Shown in pieces: positions 24,549 to 32,556 of a DNA stretch of 64,000 nt. The stretch lies in NCBI RefSeq assembly GCF_019456655.1, contig NZ_CP080332.1:4340001-4404000 (forward strand). The letters run 5' to 3'. How positions within the stretch are numbered: the first letter of the stretch is position 1; every line of letters begins with the position of its first letter. A model generated the notes under the pieces. The model was not told where the DNA came from. It made no database searches and saw only the letters and a program-made list of their open reading frames with translations. Source of the DNA: Mycolicibacterium diernhoferi. Its GTDB lineage: Bacteria; Actinomycetota; Actinomycetes; Mycobacteriales; Mycobacteriaceae. A program made the translations under genes and the position numbers.

Positions 24549-25847
24549 CTAGTCTTTGACGCCGCTGACCGCGCGCGCGTTCGCGGTGAAATCGGCGAAG
24601 CTGGACCCGCCACGCTTATCGTGGTTGCTCAGCGCCTGGATCGAGACATCATGCCCCTCAGCCTGTTTGCGCAGTGCACCGACCTTGGCCTCTTCCCGCG
24701 GGACGTGCTTGAACGGGTCGAAGTGGTACAGCCTCATGGCGTTCTCGTGGGTGATCTTGTTGATCTCGTCGTCGGGCACGTCGTAGGTCTTGAAGACCGC
24801 GTCGAGCTCCTCGGGCGCACCGGGCCACATCGAGTCCGAGTGCGGGTAGTCCATCTCCCAGCAGATGTTGTCCACACCGATCATGTGCCGATTCTTGACC
24901 CCGACCGGATCGGAGATGAAGCAGGTCATGAAGTGCTCACGGAAGACCTCGGAGGGCAGCTTGTCGCCGAAGTCCTGATGGGTCCACGTCGAATGCATCT
25001 CATAGGTGCGGTCCACCCGGTCCAGGAAGTACGGGATCCACCCGGTGCCGCCCTCGGACAGCGCGATCTTGAGATCCGGGTAGGCCTTGATCGGCGCCGA
25101 CCACAGCAGGTCGGCCGCGGCCTGCACGATGTTCATCGGCTGCAGGGTGATCATCACGTCCATCGGGGCGTCCGGCGCGGTGATGGCCAGCCGGCCCGAG
25201 GATCCGATGTGCACGTTCATCACGGTCTCGGTGTCGACCAGCGCGTCCCACATCGGCTTCCAGTAGTCCAGGTCATGGAAGCTCGGATAGCCCAGCGCCG
25301 ACGGGTTCTCGGTGAAGGTCAGCGAATGCACACCCTTCTTGGACACCCGGCGGATCTCGTCGGCACACAACTGCGGGTCCCAGATCGCCGGGATGGCCAT
25401 CGGGATGAAGCGGCCGGGGTGCGAACCGCACCACTCGTCGATGTGCCAGTCGTTGTAGGCCTGCACCAGCGCCAGCGAGAACTCCGCGTCCTCGGTGGCG
25501 AACAGCCGGGCGGCGAAACCCGGGAACGAGGGGAAGTTCATGGTGGCCAGTACGCCACCGGCGTTCATGTCCTTGACCCGCTCACCGGCGTCGTAGCAGC
25601 CCTTGCGGATCTCGTCGAGGCCCTGGGGCTCCAGGCCGTACTCCTCCTTCGGCCGGCCGGCGACCGCGTTGAGCGCGACGTTCGGGATGACCGTGTCCCG
25701 GAACTGCCAGGTGTCGGAGCCGTCCGGATTGTGCACCAACCGCGGCGCCTCATCGACGTACTTCGCCGGCAGATGGTTCTTGAACATGTCCGGCGGCTCG
25801 ATGATGTGGTCATCGACGCTGATCAGAATCATGTCGTCGTGGTGCAT
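24549..25847 (-). CDS. amidohydrolase_2 family protein (ACMSD-like), 432 aa
   Basis: A TIM-barrel metal enzyme of the amino-carboxymuconate-semialdehyde decarboxylase superfamily. The first strand has the metal motif DDHIIEPPDMF (Asp-x-His form), HIGSSGRL supplies another His, and DNICWEMDYPHSDSMWP the late Asp/His. The ATG at 25847 is preceded by ggaggg 7 bp away; the frame further up to 25901 lacks such a site. Such enzymes are decarboxylases or hydrolases. Close paralogue at 41240-42403. It is divergent from the Rieske operon and shares its 306-bp control region. Confidence 0.85.
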   Translation of the reverse strand: MHHDDMILISVDDHIIEPPDMFKNHLPAKYVDEAPRLVHNPDGSDTWQFRDTVIPNVALNAVAGRPKEEYGLEPQGLDEIRKGCYDAGERVKDMNAGGVLATMNFPSFPGFAARLFATEDAEFSLALVQAYNDWHIDEWCGSHPGRFIPMAIPAIWDPQLCADEIRRVSKKGVHSLTFTENPSALGYPSFHDLDYWKPMWDALVDTETVMNVHIGSSGRLAITAPDAPMDVMITLQPMNIVQAAADLLWSAPIKAYPDLKIALSEGGTGWIPYFLDRVDRTYEMHSTWTHQDFGDKLPSEVFREHFMTCFISDPVGVKNRHMIGVDNICWEMDYPHSDSMWPGAPEELDAVFKTYDVPDDEINKITHENAMRLYHFDPFKHVPREEAKVGALRKQAEGHDVSIQALSNHDKRGGSSFADFTANARAVSGVKD

Positions 25848-26153
25848 GGGCGGTCCCTCCGGGGTTCCATCGTCAACGCTGGCGATTCTCGATACCTGCA
25901 AACTAACTTCTCACGTGACGAGAATCAACGTCTAAACCGGTTGTCCATGGCTCTGACCGTGGTTTTTCGGCCGCCACCGGCAGTGCCGACGGGATCGATG
26001 ACCTGCGTTTCCATGGACCTCACGACCAAAGACTGGAAATCTGTTAGTCAGTTATGAGAATATGATTCTCGTACCGGAGAGGACACCGACGGGAGCCGAT
26101 TCGGCCCCTCGCCGCCAGACCCGAAGCAGAATCGAACCAGGAGAGGTTGCACC
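25848..26153. other. 306-bp divergent control region without a gene
   Basis: No convincing ORF is found here. The region holds the perfect operator at 26056-26070 near the Rieske gene. Facing half sites GATTCTCG (25884-25891) and CGAGAATC (25919-25926) lie closer to the amidohydrolase gene. A core TCACGTGA lies between them. Promoters for both directions should be here. Confidence 0.6.
26056..26070. promoter_or_regulatory. GAGAATNNNATTCTC operator, perfect
   Basis: Sequence GAGAATATGATTCTC. It lies 84 bp upstream of the Rieske start. The embedded TATGAT could be part of a -10 element, which would let a bound repressor block RNA polymerase directly. Confidence 0.8.
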
Positions 26154-27488
26154 GTGTCGTTTTTCCCCAAACCAGCAGCAGGAAGCTGGACCGAGAATTG
26201 GCCGGAGTTGGGCACCGCCCCGGTCGATTACACCGACTCGATCGATCCTGAGCACTGGAAGCTCGAGCAGCAGGCGATCTTCCGCAAGACCTGGCTGCAG
26301 ATGGGCCGCGTGGAGCTGATCCCCAAGAAGGGTCGATACATCACCCGCGAGCTGCCCTCGGTCGGCCCCGGCACCTCGATCATCATCGTCAACGACGGTG
26401 ATGAGATCCGGGCGTTCTACAACCTGTGCCGCCACCGCGGCAACAAGCTGGTGTGGAACGACTACCCGGGCGAAGAAGTCTCCGGCAGCTGCCGCCAGTT
26501 CGTCTGCAAGTACCACGCCTGGCGCTACGACCTCAAGGGCGACCTGACCTTCGTCCAGCAGGAAGGTGAGTTCTTCGACCTGGACAAGGCCGACTACCCA
26601 CTCAAGCCGGTCCGCTGCGAGGTGTGGGAAGGCTTCATCTTCGTCAACTTCGACGACGACGCCGAATCCCTTGAGGATTTCCTCGGCGACTTCGGGCAGG
26701 GCCTGAAGGGCTACCCGTTCCATGAGATGACCGAGCACTACAGCTACCGCTCGGAGGTCAACGCGAACTGGAAGCTGTTCATCGACGCGTTCACCGAGTT
26801 CTACCACGCACCGATCCTGCACATGAAGCAGGCCGCGAAGGAGGAAGCCGAGAAGCTCGCCGAATTCGGTTTCGAGGCACTTGCCTACGACATCAAGGGT
26901 GACCACTCGATGGTGTCGTCCTGGGGCGGAATGTCGCCGCCGAAGGACCTCAACATGGTCAAGCCCATCGAGCGCATCCTGCACAGTGGCCTGTTCGGCC
27001 CGTGGGACCGCCCCGACATCAAGGGCATCCTGCCCGACGAGCTGCCGCCGGCCATCAACCCGGGCCGCCACAAGAGCTGGGGCACCGACTCTTTCGAGTT
27101 CTTCCCGAACTGGACGCTGCTGTTCTGGGCGCCGGGCTGGTACCTGACCTACAACTACTGGCCGACCGCCGTGGACAAGCACATCTTCGAGGCCGACCTG
27201 TACTTCGTGCCGCCGAAGAACCTGCGCGAGCGGCTCTCTCAAGAGTTGGCCGCGGTGACGTTCAAGGAGTACGCGTTCCAGGACGCCAACACCCTGGAGG
27301 CCACCCAGACCCAGATCGGAACCCGCGCGGTCACCGAGTTCCCGCTGTGTGACCAGGAGATCCTGCTCCGCCATCTGCACATGACCGCCCACCAGTACGT
27401 GGACCGGTACAAGGCCGAACTCGAAGCAAAGGCCGCCGGTTCGAGCAACGGCACCGCCGCCAGCAAGAAGGAAGCCGCCAATGTCTAA
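26154..27488 (+). CDS. Rieske non-heme iron oxygenase, alpha subunit, 444 aa
   Basis: The N-terminal Rieske domain has Cys92-x-His94 (LCRHRGNKL) and Cys118-x2-His121 (CKYHAWRYD); the spacing between the pairs is longer than the usual 15-17 residues. The catalytic domain has NWKLFIDAFTEFYHAPILH, with the Asp and two His ligands of the mononuclear iron. Ring- or alkyl-hydroxylation of a hydrophobic carboxylate or terpenoid-like substrate is possible. The GTG start has gagagg close upstream. It overlaps the 109-aa gene by 8 bp; a reductase or ferredoxin is not in this operon, but a 2Fe-2S ferredoxin gene at 63734 shares the same operator type. Confidence 0.9.
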   Translation: MSFFPKPAAGSWTENWPELGTAPVDYTDSIDPEHWKLEQQAIFRKTWLQMGRVELIPKKGRYITRELPSVGPGTSIIIVNDGDEIRAFYNLCRHRGNKLVWNDYPGEEVSGSCRQFVCKYHAWRYDLKGDLTFVQQEGEFFDLDKADYPLKPVRCEVWEGFIFVNFDDDAESLEDFLGDFGQGLKGYPFHEMTEHYSYRSEVNANWKLFIDAFTEFYHAPILHMKQAAKEEAEKLAEFGFEALAYDIKGDHSMVSSWGGMSPPKDLNMVKPIERILHSGLFGPWDRPDIKGILPDELPPAINPGRHKSWGTDSFEFFPNWTLLFWAPGWYLTYNYWPTAVDKHIFEADLYFVPPKNLRERLSQELAAVTFKEYAFQDANTLEATQTQIGTRAVTEFPLCDQEILLRHLHMTAHQYVDRYKAELEAKAAGSSNGTAASKKEAANV

Positions 27489-27810
27489 GCTGCCCGAGGA
27501 ATTCGCCGATCTGGAGCGGTTCTCCGATTGGTGCCTGCCCACCGAGGAGGAGCGCTACGCCAAGCGGCTGGCCTCCACGATGGACGAGATGCAGGAGCTC
27601 TACGACGCCGGGATGGCACGCCTCGAGGACATCATGGTCTACGTGGACGCACGCTTCCCGCTCAAGGGCATGCCCGAGGACGCCAAGGCACTGGTGCACC
27701 TTGGCCAGTCGATCGTGATGGTGAGCTTCCCGGTCGAGGTGTGGAAGCAGCCGCGGGTGCTCGACAGCGGCGCCGCCTACATCCAACTCATCAAGGAGCC
27801 GGTGGTCTGA
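27481..27810 (+). CDS. small acidic protein coupled to Rieske oxygenase, 109 aa
   Basis: I do not recognise a family. The protein is helical and acidic, rich in Glu/Met (KRLASTMDEMQELYDAGMARLEDIMVYVDARF), with no Cys pairs and no membrane segment. It overlaps the oxygenase by 8 bp, an arrangement typical of subunits or accessory proteins. It is too short and lacks the pattern of ring-dioxygenase beta subunits (about 160-190 aa, NTF2 fold), so it is not an ordinary beta subunit. A structural or regulatory partner for the oxygenase is the simplest inference. Confidence 0.7.
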   Translation: MSKLPEEFADLERFSDWCLPTEEERYAKRLASTMDEMQELYDAGMARLEDIMVYVDARFPLKGMPEDAKALVHLGQSIVMVSFPVEVWKQPRVLDSGAAYIQLIKEPVV

Positions 27811-27812
27811 TC

Positions 27813-29039
27813 GTGCTGACCCTCAAAGCTGCGGGTCTTCTCGACGTCGATGCCGGGGCGATTGTTCGCCCCGGCATCGTTCGTGTCGACGGGGACCGGA
27901 TCGTGGGCATCGGCGGTGAACCCGAGGGCGAGATCGTCGATCTCGGCGACGCCATCCTGCTCCCCGGCCTGATGGACATGGAGGTCAATCTGCTGATGGG
28001 CGGCCGCGGGGAGAACCCCGGACTGTCCCAGGTGCAGGACGATCCGCCGACCCGGGTGCTGCGCGCGGTGGGTAACGCCCGGCGCACCCTCCGCGCCGGG
28101 TTCACCACGGTGCGCAATCTCGGATTGTTCGTCAAGACCGGCGGATACCTGCTCGACGTCGCGCTCGGCAAGGCCATCGACGCGGGCTGGGTCGACGGCC
28201 CCCGCATCGTGCCGGCCGGCCATGCCATCACCCCCACCGGTGGACATCTCGACCCGACGATGTTCGCCGCCTTCATGCCCGGCGCGCTGGAGCTGACGGT
28301 CGAGGAGGGTATCGCCAACGGTGTGGACGAGGTTCGCAAGGCGGTGCGCTACCAGATCAAGCACGGCGCACAGTTGATCAAGGTCTGCGTTTCCGGCGGG
28401 GTCATGTCGCTCACCGGAGAGGCCGGCGCCCAACATTATTCGGACGAGGAGTTGCGCGCGATCGTCGACGAGGCGCATCGCCGTGGACTGCGGGTGGCCG
28501 CGCATACGCACGGCGCCGAGGCCGTCAAACATGCGGTGGCATGCGGCATCGACTGCATCGAGCACGGTTTCCTGATGGACGACGAGGCCATCCAGGCGCT
28601 CGTCGACAACGACCGGTTCCTGGTCACGACCCGCCGGCTGGCCCAGGCCATGGACGTCTCCAAGGCTCCAAAGGTACTGCAGGACAAGGCCGCCATGATG
28701 TTCCCGAAGGCCGAGACGTCGCTCAAGGCGGCCTATGAGGCCGGGGTCAAGATCGCCGTCGGCACCGATGCGCCCGCCATCCCGCACGGCCGCAACGCCG
28801 ACGAACTGGTCACCCTGGTGGAGTGGGGCATGCCGCCGGCCGCAGTGCTGCGGGCGGCAACGGTGGTCGCCGCAGACCTGATCAACGTCACCGACCGGGG
28901 CCGACTGGCCGAGGGCCTGCTCGCCGACATCATCGCGGTTCCAGGCAACCCGCTGGAGGACATCACCGTTACACAGGATGTTAAATTTGTAATGAAGGGC
29001 GGTAAGGTCTACAAGAATGGGTACGCCGATGGCTCCTAG
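27813..29039 (+). CDS. imidazolonepropionase-like amidohydrolase lacking the first metal motif
   Basis: The fold follows the amidohydrolase pattern: N-terminal beta sandwich, LPGLMDM at strand 1, VAAHTHGAEAVKHAVACGIDCIEHGF on strands 5-6, and VGTDAPAIPHGRNAD on strand 8. At strand 1 the usual HxH is replaced by Glu57-Val-Asn59, while the later His and Asp residues remain. Mononuclear or metal-poor chemistry, or loss of hydrolysis, is therefore possible. The GTG at 27813 starts 2 bp after the upstream stop. 408 aa is the normal family length. Confidence 0.82.
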   Translation: MLTLKAAGLLDVDAGAIVRPGIVRVDGDRIVGIGGEPEGEIVDLGDAILLPGLMDMEVNLLMGGRGENPGLSQVQDDPPTRVLRAVGNARRTLRAGFTTVRNLGLFVKTGGYLLDVALGKAIDAGWVDGPRIVPAGHAITPTGGHLDPTMFAAFMPGALELTVEEGIANGVDEVRKAVRYQIKHGAQLIKVCVSGGVMSLTGEAGAQHYSDEELRAIVDEAHRRGLRVAAHTHGAEAVKHAVACGIDCIEHGFLMDDEAIQALVDNDRFLVTTRRLAQAMDVSKAPKVLQDKAAMMFPKAETSLKAAYEAGVKIAVGTDAPAIPHGRNADELVTLVEWGMPPAAVLRAATVVAADLINVTDRGRLAEGLLADIIAVPGNPLEDITVTQDVKFVMKGGKVYKNGYADGS

Positions 29040-29460
29040 CCGAACAGACGATCTGGTCGAAATCCAGCAGCTGCTGGCCAAATACGCGGTCACCATCACC
29101 CAGGGTGATGTCGAGGGACTGGTCAGCGTCTTCACACCGGACGGCACATACAGCGCCTTCGGTGACACCTACACGCTCAACCGGTTCCCGGTTCTGGTGG
29201 ATGCCGCACCCAAGGGCCTGTTCATGACCGGCACCGCACTGGTGGATCTCGTCGAGGGCGCGGATACCGCCTCCGGCACCCAGCCGTTGTGCTTCATCGA
29301 ACACTCCAAGCACGACATGCGGATCGGCTACTACCGCGACACCTACGAGCGCACCGCGGACGGTTGGCGTCTGAAAACCCGTGCCATGACCTTCATCCGG
29401 CGCAGCGGTGATCACGACCACGGCCGGCCGCACGCGATCGGCAGGCCGGAGGCCGGATGA
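29017..29460 (+). CDS. SnoaL/NTF2-like protein, 147 aa
   Basis: The sequence has the ketosteroid-isomerase/NTF2-like layout: IQQLLAKYAVTITQGDVEGLVSVFTPDGTYSAFG (helix then first strands), then ERTADGWRLKTRAMTFIRR at the end. Such proteins are isomerases, dehydratases, cyclases or oxygenase beta subunits. It overlaps the amidohydrolase stop and could act near the Rieske oxygenase, but its position three genes on does not prove a subunit role. The ATG at 29017 is used; one at 29029 is also possible. The next dehydrogenase is coupled through a 69-bp linker. Confidence 0.72.
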   Translation: MGTPMAPSRTDDLVEIQQLLAKYAVTITQGDVEGLVSVFTPDGTYSAFGDTYTLNRFPVLVDAAPKGLFMTGTALVDLVEGADTASGTQPLCFIEHSKHDMRIGYYRDTYERTADGWRLKTRAMTFIRRSGDHDHGRPHAIGRPEAG

Positions 29461-29525
29461 GCGAGCGCAGCGAGCGAATGATAGATCTGCAATGGCGGAG
29501 CCGAGCCCGCGAGGCAACGGCATGA
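29457..29525 (+). repeat. MIRU-like 69-bp linker with a 22-codon mini-ORF
   Basis: The ATG overlaps the NTF2-like stop (ATGA) and the TGA overlaps the next ATG (29522). The 22-codon product starts MSERSERM and ends RAREATA. Length and overlaps equal those of the linker at 8399-8467 (ending RACEVTA), although the middle differs. Such elements in mycobacteria are known to bridge genes of an operon. Confidence 0.6.
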
Positions 29526-30631
29526 GTGGGTTGCATGATCCGGCCGAATTCCGCACGGCGCTGCAGTCCTGGCTGGACGCAACCGACCTGACTCCCCCGG
29601 AAGACCAGACACTTCAGGGACACATGGCGCAGTTCCGCCGCGTGCAGCGCGCGCTGTACGACGCGGACTTCGGCCGCTACGGCTGGCCCGAGCCCGCCGG
29701 TGGACTGGGCGGGCCGGCGATCCTGCGCGCCATCGTCGGTGAGGAGATCGTGGGTCGGCGGTTGGCCGAACCGGGGCCGTGGTCGATGCTCGAGGTTCTG
29801 GCACCGACCATGATCGACTACGCCACACCGGAACTCGCCGCCGACATGGTGCCGAAACTGCTGTCCGGTGAGGAGCAGTGGTGCCAGGGTTTCTCCGAAC
29901 CCGGCTCCGGTAGCGACCTGGCCTCGCTGACCACCCGCGCGGTACAGGACGGCGACCGCTGGATCATCAATGGCCAGAAGGTGTGGACCAGCTTCGCCCA
30001 GTTCTCGCACCGATGCATCCTGCTCACCCGCACCGGTGAGGGGCACGCCGGCATCACGGCGTTCTTCGTCGACACCGACACCCCGGGTATCACGATTCGA
30101 CCGCTGCACACCATGCACGACGTCGATGAGTTCTGCGAGGTCTATTTCGACGACGTGGTCGTCGACGCGAGCCGGATGCTCGGCAAACCGGGTGACGGCT
30201 GGCAGCTCGCGATGGACCTGCTCCCCTACGAACGGTCCACCTGTTTCTGGCAACGCATCGCCTACCTGTACTCGCGATTCGACGCACTGATCGACGAGGT
30301 CAAGAACCAAGGCCAGGCGGTGGATTCGGATATGGGCGAGGCCTACCTCGCGCTGCACACCCTGCGCTGCCGGTCCCGCGCCACCCAGCACCGCCTCGGC
30401 GAGGGGCACAAACTCGGCGCGGACACCTCGATCGACAAGGTACTGCTGGCCGGCGCCGAACAACGTCTGTACGACACCGTGCACGATCTGCTGCCGGGGG
30501 TGATCGAGCTGGAAGACACGGCGTGGCGCACCGAGTACCTCTACTCACGCGCCGCCACCATCTACGGCGGTACCGCCGAGGTGCAGCGCAACATCATCGC
30601 CCGCCGCCTGCTGGATCTCGGGAAGGAGTGA
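29522..30631 (+). CDS. acyl-CoA dehydrogenase, large subunit of a two-gene enzyme, 369 aa
   Basis: The motifs FSEPGSGSDLASLTTRAV, WIINGQKVWTSFAQFSH, and SRAATIYGGTAEVQRNIIARRLLDLG belong to a complete FadE. The ATG at 29522 overlaps the linker stop and yields MSGLHDPAEF. It is followed 2 bp after its stop by a shorter ACAD-like gene. Paired genes like this encode the alpha2beta2 acyl-CoA dehydrogenases known from mycobacterial steroid catabolism (for example ChsE1-ChsE2). The catalytic Glu is expected in this subunit or its partner, but I cannot be certain which. Confidence 0.88.
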   Translation: MSGLHDPAEFRTALQSWLDATDLTPPEDQTLQGHMAQFRRVQRALYDADFGRYGWPEPAGGLGGPAILRAIVGEEIVGRRLAEPGPWSMLEVLAPTMIDYATPELAADMVPKLLSGEEQWCQGFSEPGSGSDLASLTTRAVQDGDRWIINGQKVWTSFAQFSHRCILLTRTGEGHAGITAFFVDTDTPGITIRPLHTMHDVDEFCEVYFDDVVVDASRMLGKPGDGWQLAMDLLPYERSTCFWQRIAYLYSRFDALIDEVKNQGQAVDSDMGEAYLALHTLRCRSRATQHRLGEGHKLGADTSIDKVLLAGAEQRLYDTVHDLLPGVIELEDTAWRTEYLYSRAATIYGGTAEVQRNIIARRLLDLGKE

Positions 30632-30633
30632 CG

Positions 30634-31434
30634 GTGGACCGCGATTCACTCGAACTGCTGGAAGACGGTCTGCGCAAGACCATGCTGAGCTGCTCGGGCC
30701 CCGACCTCGACGCAGCGCTGACCGAACTCGGATGGGCCGACATGCTCACCGACATGCCCGAGATCGCCGTCCCGCTGGTGTTCCGGCTGCTCGGCGAAAC
30801 CGGTTCGCATGCATCCGTTCTCGTCGATGTCGTGTTGCACGCCACGGGTAACACCATCGGCGACACCGTCGAGCTTCCGCTGCCCTACGCCGGTAACTCG
30901 TGGGTCGTGTGGGACCGGATCTCGGCAGAATCCGCGGACCCGACGCTGGGCGGCCTGCCGCTGCGCCGCGAGGAGGAGGGCTACCCCATCCGGGTGGCCG
31001 AGGCCCGGGTGGCGGTGAGTTGGTGGTTGGTCGGATCGGCGCGCGCGATGCTGGCACTGGCCCGCCAACACGCATTGGACCGGGTTCAGTTCGGTAAGCC
31101 GATTGCGGGATTTCAGGCTGTACGCCACCGGTTGGCCGAAACCCTGGTGGCCATCGAGGGCGCGGAGGCAACGCTGACCCTGCCCGATTCCGACAGCCCC
31201 GACCTGACCTCCTTGCTGGCCAAGGCCGCCGCCGGCAAGGCCGCGCTCACTGCGGCCAAACACTGCCAGCAGATTCTCGGCGGTATCGGGTTCACCGAGG
31301 AACACGATCTGCACCGGCATGTGAAGCGGGCGCTGGTCCTCGATGGGCTGCTGGGCAGCTCCCGCGAGCTCACCAAGAAGGCGGGCGCCGGACTACGGGC
31401 CCGGGGTTCGGCTCCGCGCCTCGCCCACCTCTGA
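30634..31434 (+). CDS. short acyl-CoA dehydrogenase-like subunit, 266 aa
   Basis: This is well below the normal 380 aa of a FadE: the N-terminal helices and part of the middle domain are reduced. The C-terminal half is normal, with ALDRVQFGKPIAGFQAVRHRLAETLVAIEGAEATL and LGGIGFTEEHDLHRHVKRALVLDGLLG. I chose the GTG at 30634 with aaggag 5 bp upstream. It probably dimerises with the preceding gene product; a truncated partner is known in heteromeric mycobacterial enzymes. The gene ends at a 43-bp hairpin. Confidence 0.85.
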   Translation: MDRDSLELLEDGLRKTMLSCSGPDLDAALTELGWADMLTDMPEIAVPLVFRLLGETGSHASVLVDVVLHATGNTIGDTVELPLPYAGNSWVVWDRISAESADPTLGGLPLRREEEGYPIRVAEARVAVSWWLVGSARAMLALARQHALDRVQFGKPIAGFQAVRHRLAETLVAIEGAEATLTLPDSDSPDLTSLLAKAAAGKAALTAAKHCQQILGGIGFTEEHDLHRHVKRALVLDGLLGSSRELTKKAGAGLRARGSAPRLAHL

Positions 31435-31452
31435 CCGTCTCACCCCCGCGGC

Positions 31453-31497
31453 ACTACGGTTTGCGTCCGACTCCCGAGATCGGGCACAAACCGTAGT
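31453..31497. terminator. hairpin after the Rieske/FadE operon
   Basis: Perfect 11-bp arms ACTACGGTTTG (31453-31463) and CAAACCGTAGT (31487-31497) with a 23-nt loop, starting 18 bp after the FadE-like stop. There is no U-tract. It separates the Rieske operon from the TetR promoter. Confidence 0.6.
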
Positions 31498-31560
31498 CTC
31501 GGCGCGCTCAGTTCGCAGGGAAAGATGGTTTCCCGATGGGCCTTCTGAAAATGCGAAAAT

Positions 31561-31575
31561 GAGAATAGTATTCTC
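31561..31575. promoter_or_regulatory. GAGAATNNNATTCTC operator, perfect
   Basis: Sequence GAGAATAGTATTCTC, 56 bp upstream of the TetR start at 31632. Its position in front of the regulator suggests autoregulation. TAGTAT in the middle could serve as a -10 element. Confidence 0.8.
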
Positions 31576-31631
31576 GCCATGGGAAAGCTAGAGTCTCCGA
31601 CACACACGTCGCGAGGGGGTGGAGCAGGGCG

Positions 31632-32351
31632 ATGCCCAAGCATTCTCCGGTACAGTCCATCCATGCCCTTCACACGCCGCTCGCAACTGAGGCGCCGGTG
31701 ACCAGCGCAAGCGAGGAACCAGCCTGGAAGCAGCGCGCGGTCGAACGGTCCATCAAGACCGCCAAGCTGCGAGCCGCGCAACGCGTCCAGCGCTTTCTCG
31801 ACGCCGCGCAGTCGATCATCATCGAAAAGGGCAGCACCGACTTCACCGTCCAAGAGGTCGTCGACCGCTCTCGCCAGTCGCTGCGCAGCTTCTACCTGCA
31901 GTTCGACGGTAAGCACGAACTCCTGCTCGCACTCTTCGAGGACGCCCTGAGCCGGTCCGCGGACCAGATCCGGGCCGCCGTCGCCGGACAGACCGACCCG
32001 ATCGAACGGCTCAAGGTCGCCATCGAGCTGCTGTTCGAGTCCTCGCGACCCGATCCGACCGCCAAGCGCCCGCTGTTCACCGACTTCGCGCCGCGCCTGC
32101 TCGTCTCACACCCGTCCGAGGTCAAGGTGGCCCACGCGCCCCTGTTGGTGCTGCTCACCGACCTGATGGAAGAGGCCGCCGCCGCCGGGCGGTTGCGCCC
32201 CAGCATCAATCCACGCCGGATGGCCGCGATGACCATGCAGACGGTGATGTTCGTCGCACAATCCAGTGGCGGCGATGACGCCACCAACAAGCCGATCAGC
32301 GCCGCGGAAGTGTGGGACTTCGTCGCCCACGGCTTCACCACCGAAGACTGA
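31632..32351 (+). CDS. TetR-family regulator, candidate regulator of the GAGAAT palindrome
   Basis: After an unusually long N-terminal arm (about 45 residues, partly Lys/Arg-rich), the HTH spans residues about 50-95: RFLDAAQSIIIEKGSTDFTVQEVVDRSRQSLRSFYLQFDGKHELLLALFED. The SFYLQFDGKHELL form is typical of a fatty-acid/CoA-sensing branch in mycobacteria. The C-terminal domain is ligand-binding. Perfect operator 31561-31575 lies upstream, and two further sites (32350-32364 and 32433-32447) flank the downstream promoter of the SDR gene. I infer that it binds this palindrome across the window; the sequence cannot prove it. Confidence 0.85.
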   Translation: MPKHSPVQSIHALHTPLATEAPVTSASEEPAWKQRAVERSIKTAKLRAAQRVQRFLDAAQSIIIEKGSTDFTVQEVVDRSRQSLRSFYLQFDGKHELLLALFEDALSRSADQIRAAVAGQTDPIERLKVAIELLFESSRPDPTAKRPLFTDFAPRLLVSHPSEVKVAHAPLLVLLTDLMEEAAAAGRLRPSINPRRMAAMTMQTVMFVAQSSGGDDATNKPISAAEVWDFVAHGFTTED

Positions 32352-32364
32352 GAATCACGTTCTC
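32350..32364. promoter_or_regulatory. GAGAATNNNATTCTC-type site, one mismatch
   Basis: GAGAATCACGTTCTC overlaps the TetR stop codon by two bases. It is the first of two sites in the 205-bp gap before the SDR gene at 32557, and may serve the downstream promoter. Confidence 0.6.
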
Positions 32365-32432
32365 GGCCGGCTGAGGCCGGCCTTCCGCGACGGTGCCCGT
32401 GATGCCCGCCGTGGTCGCCTTCGCGCTCATTT

Positions 32433-32447
32433 GAGAATCACATTCTT
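32433..32447. promoter_or_regulatory. GAGAATNNNATTCTC-type site, one mismatch
   Basis: GAGAATCACATTCTT, left half perfect, right half with one change, 109 bp upstream of the SDR start. It is 83 bp (about eight helical turns) from the site at 32350, which would suit cooperative binding. Confidence 0.65.
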
Positions 32448-32556
32448 CCGCTTCGAGAGTTGAAGTATTCCGAATTGAGTCTGTCATTGACACGGGGCGG
32501 CCGCCGGTGACAGAGTGCTGAGCAAGTGCCAAACATTCAGCAGAATCGAGGACCAC

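Noticed and set aside
25909..25919. CACGTG core in the amidohydrolase/Rieske spacer as a binding site
   Set aside because: A 6-8 bp palindrome is expected often by chance in 64 kb of GC-rich sequence.
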